Shown: positions 31,736 through 35,654 of the stretch, piece by piece
How positions within the stretch are numbered: the first letter of the stretch is position 1
Layout: each line of letters begins with the position of its first letter
Assembly (NCBI GenBank): GCA_038253325.1
Contig: JBBSHE010000028.1
Coordinates: 1-35,654 of the forward strand
Origin: JBBSHE01 sp038253325
Lineage (GTDB): Bacteria; Actinomycetota; Actinomycetes; Propionibacteriales; Nocardioidaceae
Direction: 5' to 3'
Length of the DNA stretch: 35,654 bases
The notes under the pieces: generated by a model
Told to the model about the DNA's origin: nothing
The model's database searches: none
What the model saw: the letters and a program-made list of their open reading frames with translations, nothing else
Position numbers and translations under genes: made by a program

Positions 31736-32795
31736 GCCCGAGGCGCCCACAACGCCCAAGCCGGCCCGCCCCGGGCGTCTCGGCGGTGACTATCTCCGGA
31801 TCGTGACGATGGCTGTCGTGCTTGTCGGCGCTGCCATCGTTGCGCTGTCCGTCGGCCGCTTCCCGGTTCCGTTCTCGAGTGTCATGCAGACCCTGGCGTC
31901 CCACGTGTTTTCGGTCAAGGGTCCGCCAAGCGACGTCGAACAGAACGTGGTTTGGCTCGTCAGAGTCCCCCGCGTGCTCCTGGCCCTCCTGGTCGGTGGC
32001 GGGTTGGGGATAGCCGGCGCCGCGCTGCAGGCGATCTTCCGTAACCCGCTGGTGAGCCCCGACATCATCGGCGTCTCGTCCGGGGCGTCGTTCGGGGGTG
32101 CGCTCGCCCTGTTGCTCGGGCTGGAATCGGTGTTCCTGGTCGGTGGCGCGTTCGTCTTCGGCTTGGCCGCGCTCGGGATCCTGTTCGCCGTCACCCTCGG
32201 CCGCCAGGGCACGCCGATGCTGATGGTCGTCCTCGGCGGGGTCGTAACTGGCTCGTTCTTCTCGGCGCTCGTCGCACTCGTCACCTACATCGCCGATCCG
32301 TACACCACACTGCCCGCGATCGTGTTCTGGTTGCTGGGCAGCGTGGCCACCGCGACGTACACCCAGGTCGTCGTCGCGGTGGTTCCGATTGCTCTCGGTG
32401 CCGCGACCTTGCTGCTCCTGCGCTGGCGGATCAACGTGCTCTCCTTGGGAGACGAGGACGCAGCGGCGTTGGGCGTCCGTCCTGCCCGGATGCGCTGGAT
32501 GGTGCTCGTCGCAGCCGCCCTGATCGTCGCCGGCGCGGTCGCGGTGAGCGGCGTGATCAGCTGGGTCGGGCTGGTGATCCCGCATCTTGCCAGGATGTGG
32601 GTGGGACCGGACCATCGTGTGTTGCTGCCCGTCTCGTTTCTGTTGGGTGGGGCATACCTCATCGCGATCGACACGTTGGCCCGCACCGTGACGGCCGGCG
32701 AGATCCCGCTCGGAGTGCTGACTGCGCTGATCGGGGCACCGGCGTTCTTCGTCTTGCTGCGCCGCAACCGTGACAAGATCTGGGACAGTGCTTGA
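31725..32795 (+). CDS. Fec-type ABC importer, permease (FecCD family)
   Basis: A 356-residue inner-membrane permease with about nine or ten hydrophobic helices. Family signatures are RVPRVLLALLVGGGLGIAGAALQAIFRNPLVSPDIIGVSSGASFG (about 75-120) and the ATPase-contact loop ALGVRPARMR, with VISWVGLVIPHLARMWVGPDHR (about 265-290). Only one permease gene is present, so a homodimer is expected. It overlaps the genes on both sides (11 nt and 8 nt), a tightly coupled operon. Confidence 0.95.
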   Translation: MLREPEAPTTPKPARPGRLGGDYLRIVTMAVVLVGAAIVALSVGRFPVPFSSVMQTLASHVFSVKGPPSDVEQNVVWLVRVPRVLLALLVGGGLGIAGAALQAIFRNPLVSPDIIGVSSGASFGGALALLLGLESVFLVGGAFVFGLAALGILFAVTLGRQGTPMLMVVLGGVVTGSFFSALVALVTYIADPYTTLPAIVFWLLGSVATATYTQVVVAVVPIALGAATLLLLRWRINVLSLGDEDAAALGVRPARMRWMVLVAAALIVAGAVAVSGVISWVGLVIPHLARMWVGPDHRVLLPVSFLLGGAYLIAIDTLARTVTAGEIPLGVLTALIGAPAFFVLLRRNRDKIWDSA

Positions 32796-33654
32796 GATGT
32801 CCGGCGTCGGGTTCCATTACCCCCGACGCGAGTGGATCTTTCGGGACGTGTCCTTCCGGGTTCCGCCACGGTCGGTCACGGCCGTGCTCGGACCAAACGG
32901 CCGGGGCAAGTCCACCCTCGTTCGCTGCGCAGCCGGCCTCCTGAAGCCGGGGCAAGGCACCATCGGGCACGACGGTCCGGTGGCGTTCGTGCCGCAGGCG
33001 CACGGCGGCGCGTTCGCCTACCGTGCCATCGACATGGTGGTGATGGGACGGGTGCGGCAGGTCCACGTCTTCGGGACGCCGAGTCGCGGCGACCGGGTGG
33101 CCGCCCTCGACGCGATGGAGAGAGTGGGCATCACTCATCTCGTCGACCGGCAGTTCCCCACTCTCAGTGGCGGCGAGCAGCAGCTCGTGCTGATCGCCCG
33201 TGCCATCGCCTCGGAATGCCCCATCCTCGCCCTCGACGAGCCGGCGGCCGGGCTGGACCTGAACAACCAGGCACAGGTGCTGTCCCTGCTGCGCACGTTG
33301 GTGGCCGACGGGATGGCGGTCCTGCTGACCACCCACCATCCCGACCATGCATTGTTCCTGGCCGACTCGGTCGTGCTGATGATGGGACCCGACGACGTAC
33401 GAACCGGTGCTGCGGCTGACCTGCTCACCGACGAGGCACTGTCGTACCTGTACGGAATCGAGGTCCGAACGGTCGCGTACCAGCAGAACGGCATCGACGG
33501 CCGAGCGATCATCACCCGGTACGGCAACGACCTGGACGGGAGGGCGAGCGTCAACAGCCGCCAGGCTCTCAGAGGTACATTGCGCGCAGCTGAGGGTCGA
33601 GCACCTCGGCGCCACCGCCCGCCATGGTCGTCAGGACAGAGCGGAGGTCTGTGA
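32788..33654 (+). CDS. Fec-type ABC importer, ATPase
   Basis: A 288-residue ABC ATPase. Walker A GPNGRGKST is at 35-43, the signature LSGGEQQ near 125, Walker B ILALDEP near 147, and the H-loop TTHH near 182. GTG 32788 overlaps the permease stop; ATG 32797 is possible. The last 40 residues (after ITRYGNDLDG) look like read-through: they lie beyond the normal end of the family and the final 86 nt overlap the 3' end of the convergent marR-like gene. Loss of an earlier stop codon is likely. Confidence 0.94.
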   Translation: MLEMSGVGFHYPRREWIFRDVSFRVPPRSVTAVLGPNGRGKSTLVRCAAGLLKPGQGTIGHDGPVAFVPQAHGGAFAYRAIDMVVMGRVRQVHVFGTPSRGDRVAALDAMERVGITHLVDRQFPTLSGGEQQLVLIARAIASECPILALDEPAAGLDLNNQAQVLSLLRTLVADGMAVLLTTHHPDHALFLADSVVLMMGPDDVRTGAAADLLTDEALSYLYGIEVRTVAYQQNGIDGRAIITRYGNDLDGRASVNSRQALRGTLRAAEGRAPRRHRPPWSSGQSGGL

Positions 33655-34033
33655 CGGTTCGACTCCCGTGCTGCCGCGCCAGCTGGCGCTCGTACTGCTG
33701 GTGGAACGTCGAGGCGGCCGCGAGAGCCCGACGGCCCCGGTGAGCCAGCTCCACCGGGCGGGCGCGTGCATCAAGGGCGTCGGCTCGGCGTCGCACGTAC
33801 CCGCGGCGCTCCATGTCGTCGATGATCTGGCCGGCTCCCTGTTTGCTGATCTCCAGCCGGACGGCGAGCTCGCTCACGGTCATCGGGCGCTGGGCCAGTG
33901 CTCGGAATACGAACCCGTCAGACCGCCCGAGGTCGTCGAAGCCTTGCTCGACCAGCGCAGAGCGCAGACTCCGGACGAACTCCTGGTACGCCTTCGCCAA
34001 CAGCAGGCCGAGATCAGTCGTGGTCTCCTTCAT
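33569..34033 (-). CDS. MarR-family transcriptional regulator
   Basis: A 154-residue winged-helix regulator. MTVSELAVRLEISKQGAGQIIDDMERRGYVRRRAD forms the DNA-binding helices and wing (about 50-90). The start is ATG 34033; upstream extension would need a TTG at 34051. TAGTAT lies 7 nt before the ATG, so the message may be leaderless. It is divergent from the cupin with a shared operator and probably controls both. The effector is unknown. Confidence 0.93.
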   Translation of the reverse strand: MKETTTDLGLLLAKAYQEFVRSLRSALVEQGFDDLGRSDGFVFRALAQRPMTVSELAVRLEISKQGAGQIIDDMERRGYVRRRADALDARARPVELAHRGRRALAAASTFHQQYERQLARQHGSRTVTDLRSVLTTMAGGGAEVLDPQLRAMYL

Positions 34034-34040
34034 GGCTTCA

Positions 34041-34078
34041 ATACTAGACAAGAGAGGTTGGTCAAGGTAACTTGTCTA
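34041..34078. promoter_or_regulatory. Divergent MarR/cupin promoters with inverted-repeat operator
   Basis: TAGACAAG (34045-34052) and CTTGTCTA (34071-34078) form a perfect 8-bp inverted repeat with 18 nt between, and an inner CAAGGTAACTTG (34063-34074) is a second, compact palindrome. For the cupin, TAGACA (34045-34050), 17 nt and TAACTT (34068-34073) make a -35/-10 pair with the ATG 6 nt on. For marR, TAGTAT (complement 34041-34046) is 7 nt from the ATG. A MarR dimer here would cover both promoters. Confidence 0.6.
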
Positions 34079-34079
34079 T

Positions 34080-34466
34080 ATGTCGAATGCGATTCATGTC
34101 ATCCGAGCCACCTCCACGCTCCACTTCGAGCTGCCCGGCATCGACTTCACCGGGCTGGCCGCCCCCAGCAGAGGAGCCGGACAACTGTGCACCTGGATGC
34201 TCACAGTCGCGCCCGGCGTCGACTCACCCGAGCCGCACACGCTCGATCGCGACGAGGTCTTCATGCTCATCACCGACGCTCTCCGGCTGCGCCCCGACGC
34301 GGAGACGCTTCATGCTGGAGATGCCGCGGTCGTGCCGGCCGGCACACCGATCCAGCTCTCGAATCCGGGCTCCGATCCCGCCTCGGCCTATGTGGCCGTG
34401 ACCGCCGGCTTCTCCGCGGCAGCCGCCGACCGCACCCCGATCGACACGCCGCCATGGGCGCGATAG
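34080..34466 (+). CDS. Small cupin-domain protein
   Basis: A 128-residue single cupin. The first motif reads VAPGVDSPEPHTLDRDEVFMLITDAL with His and Glu ligands, and the second is LHAGDAAVVPAGTPIQLSNPG. One metal ligand of the canonical pattern appears degenerate, so metal binding is uncertain. Such proteins may be dioxygenases, isomerases, or ligand sensors. It shares a control region with the MarR gene, which suggests a stress- or ligand-responsive role. The transcript appears leaderless. Confidence 0.88.
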   Translation: MSNAIHVIRATSTLHFELPGIDFTGLAAPSRGAGQLCTWMLTVAPGVDSPEPHTLDRDEVFMLITDALRLRPDAETLHAGDAAVVPAGTPIQLSNPGSDPASAYVAVTAGFSAAAADRTPIDTPPWAR

Positions 34467-34471
34467 TCGTC

Positions 34472-34505
34472 TCGCTCACTTTGTGCTGATTGCTGTGGTG
34501 AGCGA
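34472..34505. terminator. Bidirectional hairpin between cupin and PASTA-like gene
   Basis: TCGCTCAC (34472-34479) pairs with GTGAGCGA (34498-34505) across an 18-nt loop. It occupies most of the 46-nt spacer between converging genes. No T-run follows. Confidence 0.45.
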
Positions 34506-34512
34506 CATATAT

Positions 34513-35430
34513 TCACCGCGATCGGACGGTCACGATGACGGTGCTGCCCTTCTTGATGGCGATCTCCGGCTGAGCGTCAAGCTTCAGGTTTTTGGCGCCC
34601 ACGACCTTCAGGTGCGCGACTTTCTCGGGACCTGGGCCGGAAATCGGGTTCTTGATCTGAACATCGAGGCCGAGATGGCTTAGGCGCGCTGCGACTTTGT
34701 CGACGTTCCGGCCGATGAGACTGAGGAACGGCACGACCGCGTAGTCGGCGGGTAGCCGTGTCACTTTCGCGATGTATCTGTCGAGTACGTGCGGCTGCGG
34801 GCTGGTGCCGAACACGACGACGTTGAGGTCGGGCACGACGACAATGGTGGTCGAGGGGCCGGCTGAGGAACCACCCTCTTGGCCACGCAATGCCGACCTG
34901 CCGTCATCGAGCGTGATGTGCTCCGGCGTCTTCCTACGGATCCCAGCCAGTCGGGGATCATCGAGACTCCACAACTCGATGTCGCTGACATTGGGGGCTC
35001 CACCCGCCGCGCAGGCGGCGAAAGCCGTATGCGGGGTCACCGCGAAAATGCTGTTCGAGAGTGGCCTGTCACCGCATGCGAGGTCACTGATCGTCCAGCC
35101 GTCGGGAACGGGGATGACCGCCTGTCCAAGGACGACCAGCGGACCATTCTCGGCTTTGGGAGTCGGCGTCGATTTGCTGGCCGCTTGCAGCTGGGTTGGC
35201 GACGGTGGTGATGGGTCTGTTCGCAGCCGGCTGGCGGCGACGGCGATCGACACGACAACGACCAGGGTGACCGCGGCGGCAACAGTGACCGCCAGCGCAG
35301 ACCGGTGGAGACGCCGTTGAGAGTGGGGGAAATGTTGAGAGTTGGGGAAATGAGGCGTGTCTGTCGGCTTCGGTGCGTCCTGCGCCGCAGCGATCAGGGT
35401 GCGAACGAGAAGTCGGTTGGTGTCATGCAT
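34513..35430 (-). CDS. Membrane-anchored protein with C-terminal PASTA-like domain
   Basis: A 305-residue protein with a short cytoplasmic head, one transmembrane helix (about 44-67), a Pro/Ser/Thr-rich linker and an extracellular part. The central domain (about 95-230) has paired Cys (DLACGD and FAACAAGG) and is unrecognised. The end, VPFLSLIGRNVDKVAARLSHLGLDV to VIVTVRS, resembles one PASTA unit, which elsewhere binds peptidoglycan fragments or beta-lactams. ATG 35430 has AGGAGG 8 nt upstream; the open frame beyond it is rejected. 35431-35654 holds no clear gene; an ATG at 35650 may start one beyond the window. Confidence 0.82.
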   Translation of the reverse strand: MHDTNRLLVRTLIAAAQDAPKPTDTPHFPNSQHFPHSQRRLHRSALAVTVAAAVTLVVVVSIAVAASRLRTDPSPPSPTQLQAASKSTPTPKAENGPLVVLGQAVIPVPDGWTISDLACGDRPLSNSIFAVTPHTAFAACAAGGAPNVSDIELWSLDDPRLAGIRRKTPEHITLDDGRSALRGQEGGSSAGPSTTIVVVPDLNVVVFGTSPQPHVLDRYIAKVTRLPADYAVVPFLSLIGRNVDKVAARLSHLGLDVQIKNPISGPGPEKVAHLKVVGAKNLKLDAQPEIAIKKGSTVIVTVRSR

Positions 35431-35654
35431 ACCTACGTCCTCCTGGTTGGCGGGTCGTTCTCGGGATGCCTCACCCTTGGTATGAAGAGTCCGGCTGACC
35501 GCCATCCGTTGCTCTGTTTCGCAGCAATCGTCAGATACCCTCGTGCAGCGGCGAGTTCCGAGCACCGTCAGGGTCCCGCCGCCCGCCGTGGGCGCGATAG
35601 GACCGCGACAGTTGCATCTGGTACCTGGGTACGGGTTTACTGTGGCAGCATGAG

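Noticed and set aside
31692..32615. A 307-codon minus-strand open frame rich in His, Asp and Arg
   Set aside because: It is the antisense shadow of the permease gene, whose membrane helices and family motifs are clear.
1..35654. tRNA, rRNA, CRISPR arrays, insertion sequences or phage genes
   Set aside because: I found no cloverleaf, no regular repeat-spacer array, and no transposase or integrase motif in the window. Weak tRNA-like folds cannot be excluded by eye.

Overview
The window is a 35.6 kb piece of a high-GC actinomycete (Actinomycetota) chromosome. The GC-rich third codon positions, frequent GTG starts, many leaderless-looking promoters (TANNNT placed 6-7 nt before the start codon), twin-arginine-like lipoproteins, and the actinobacterial gene order all fit this. 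From memory, infB-ylxR-nusA-rimP, a divergent pair of ferritin-like genes, proS, and GNAT-ispG-rseP-dxr follow the order of the Rv2839c-Rv2870c region of Mycobacterium tuberculosis, with different genes inserted between. I cannot name the genus; a Propionibacteriales-like lineage is a guess.

Region 1 (1-9.9 kb) is mostly core genes on the minus strand. It holds the translation/transcription operon rimP-nusA-ylxR-infB, a divergent pair of overlapping DUF4439 ferritin-like genes, a three-gene minus-strand group (HAD hydrolase, proline-rich membrane protein, small membrane protein), and proS. Region 2 (9.9-18.3 kb) holds a methyltransferase and a CapA-like lipoprotein, a two-domain GNAT, an MFS exporter, and the isoprenoid/site-2-protease cluster dxr-rseP-ispG, with a free-standing biotin-carrier protein just downstream of dxr.

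Region 3 (18.3-29.1 kb) is metabolic and more variable. It contains an aldehyde dehydrogenase, a GNAT overlapping an enolase-superfamily N-succinylamino-acid racemase/OSBS-like gene, and a cytoplasmic BtuF-like receptor facing an FhuF-like [2Fe-2S] protein and a Dph6-like ATP pyrophosphatase whose reading frame is broken near its end. It continues with a class III aminotransferase, a saccharopine-dehydrogenase-like enzyme and an aminobutyraldehyde-type dehydrogenase (an omega-amine catabolic set), then an AlkB dioxygenase with a convincing LexA (SOS) box in its promoter.

Region 4 (29.1-35.6 kb) has a HypC-like hydrogenase chaperone with no hydrogenase nearby, convergent with a DUF6390-like gene. 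Next come a Fec-type metal-chelate ABC importer (binding protein, permease, ATPase), a MarR regulator and a cupin sharing one operator region, and a membrane-anchored protein with a PASTA-like C-terminus.

The strongest non-routine signals are the orphan hypC/DUF6390 pair with a G-quadruplex-like tract at its ribosome-binding region, the SOS-controlled alkB, the frameshifted ATP pyrophosphatase, the racemase/acyltransferase pair, two long perfect palindromes downstream of proS and ispG, a 25-bp dispersed repeat near infB and proS, and the MarR/cupin operator.
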